Source: Gammaproteobacteria bacterium
GTDB taxonomy: Bacteria > Pseudomonadota > Gammaproteobacteria > Thiohalospirales > Thiohalospiraceae
Direction: 5' to 3'
Length of the DNA stretch: 6,633 nt
Assembly: GCA_011322575.1 (NCBI GenBank)
Contig: DRMK01000284.1
Coordinates: forward strand, 1 to 6,633
The notes under the pieces are model-generated. The model saw only the letters and a program-made list of their open reading frames with translations, did no database searches and was not told where the DNA came from. Positions 5,766 through 6,633 of this stretch are shown here, in pieces. Position 1 is the stretch's first letter. The number at the start of each line of letters is the position of its first letter. Made by a program: the position numbers and the translations under genes.

Positions 5766-6633
5766 ATGCAGCTGTTCGACAAACCCCTGAAGATAGATTT
5801 TCTCGGAGTACGCAGGCTGGCGATGATGCTGTCGCTGCTGCTAATCATCGTATCTGTCGGTTCGCTGGTGGTGCGCGGGCTGAACTTCGGGATCGATTTC
5901 ACCGGCGGCACCATCGTGGAACTGGGCTATCCGCAGGCGGCGGATCTGGTCGAGGTGCGCGCCACGCTGGCGGAGGCCGGATTCGGGGATGCGGTAGTGC
6001 AACACTTTGGCACCTCGCGCGAGGTGCTGGTGCGGGTGCCGCCGCGCGAGGGTCTCAACAGCGCCGAGCTGAGCAGCAGGATACTGAACGCCCTGCAGGA
6101 GAAGGGTGGCGCGGGAGAGATCAAGATGCGCCGGGTGGAGTTCGTCGGTCCCCAGGTGGGCGAGGAGCTGACCAACGATGGCGGACTGGCCATGCTGTAT
6201 GCGCTGATCGGGATTTTGATCTACGTGGCACTGCGCTTTGAGTACCGTTTCGCGGTGGGCGCCGTGGCGGCGCTGATCCATGACGTTATCATTACCCTGG
6301 GAATATTCTCCCTGCTGCAGCTGGATTTCGACCTGACTGTCCTGGCGGCCATCCTGGCCATCATCGGCTACTCGCTCAACGATACCATAGTGGTGTTCGA
6401 CCGGATTCGGGAGAACTTCATAAAGCTGCGTACCGGAACCCCTCTCGAGGTCATGAATATCTCCATCAACCAGACCCTGGCGCGCACCTTGATGACCTCG
6501 TTCACGACCCTGCTGGTGGTGGTGGCGCTGTTTCTGTTCGGTGGTGAGCTGATCCACGGGTTTGCCACCGCGCTGCTGGTCGGGATCCTGGTTGGTACCT
6601 ACTCCTCCATATATGTGGCCAGCTCCGCCGCGC
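5766..6633 (+). CDS. secF: protein translocase subunit SecF (3' end outside window)
   Basis: Partner of SecD in the proton-driven export-assisting complex of the inner membrane. The visible 289 codons align with E. coli SecF (323 residues), so about 20-35 C-terminal residues are missing past the window edge. Order: short cytoplasmic N-terminus; first span at about 17-36; periplasmic domain opening with FGIDFTGGT (41-49) and later VEFVGPQVGEEL; then further spans from about residue 140. GYSLNDTIVVFDRIRENF holds Asp206, and NQTLARTLMTS holds Arg240. These are the equivalents of the functionally essential Asp213 and Arg247 of E. coli SecF, with the same spacing of 34. The frame is open to the last base, without frameshift. 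The ATG follows secD by 10 bases and has GAGGG seven bases upstream. Confidence 0.97.
   Translation, partial: MQLFDKPLKIDFLGVRRLAMMLSLLLIIVSVGSLVVRGLNFGIDFTGGTIVELGYPQAADLVEVRATLAEAGFGDAVVQHFGTSREVLVRVPPREGLNSAELSSRILNALQEKGGAGEIKMRRVEFVGPQVGEELTNDGGLAMLYALIGILIYVALRFEYRFAVGAVAALIHDVIITLGIFSLLQLDFDLTVLAAILAIIGYSLNDTIVVFDRIRENFIKLRTGTPLEVMNISINQTLARTLMTSFTTLLVVVALFLFGGELIHGFATALLVGILVGTYSSIYVASSAA

Noticed and set aside
4232..6557. Several minus-strand open frames opposite secD and secF (4232-4819, 4873-5529, 5841-6557)
   Set aside because: All are antisense to well conserved Sec genes, with compositions typical of shadow frames and no ribosome binding sites of note.

Overview
This window is an ordinary, well conserved housekeeping segment of a GC-rich gammaproteobacterial chromosome. 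The protein products resemble their E. coli counterparts closely across their whole length, and the order queA-tgt-yajC-secD-secF is the classic gammaproteobacterial one. The different upstream neighbour (pgi, with a tRNA-Leu gene between) and the strong G/C preference at third codon positions argue against an enteric bacterium. A free-living or symbiotic lineage of the Chromatiales/Pseudomonas kind is possible, but I cannot name the genus from sequence alone.

Layout: (1) Bases 1-1140 hold the 3' two thirds of pgi, glucose-6-phosphate isomerase, cut by the left window edge. (2) Bases 1216-1300 hold a minus-strand tRNA-Leu (anticodon CAA) with encoded CCA. Its likely promoter, with a perfect TATAAT, lies in the 77-base gap before queA. 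(3) Bases 1378-3512 hold queA and tgt, overlapping by ATGA. (4) Bases 3548-6633 hold yajC, secD and secF on the same strand with gaps of only 12 and 10 bases; secF runs off the right edge.

How the genes work together: Tgt exchanges guanine 34 of tRNAs with GUN anticodons for preQ1, and QueA then adds the ribosyl part of S-adenosylmethionine to form epoxyqueuosine, the last but one step to queuosine. YajC, SecD and SecF form the auxiliary complex of the Sec translocon; SecDF couples the proton-motive force to protein release on the periplasmic side. The two functions are biochemically unrelated but are classically co-transcribed. pgi and the tRNA are separate units: the tRNA is transcribed towards the 3' end of pgi and away from queA.

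I found no mobile element, CRISPR array, integrase, riboswitch or unknown protein family, and no sign of a previously undescribed system. The points worth a second look are small and regulatory: a near-leaderless queA start, a G1-U72 pair in the tRNA, and a seven-codon mini-ORF with a possible internal promoter between tgt and yajC.
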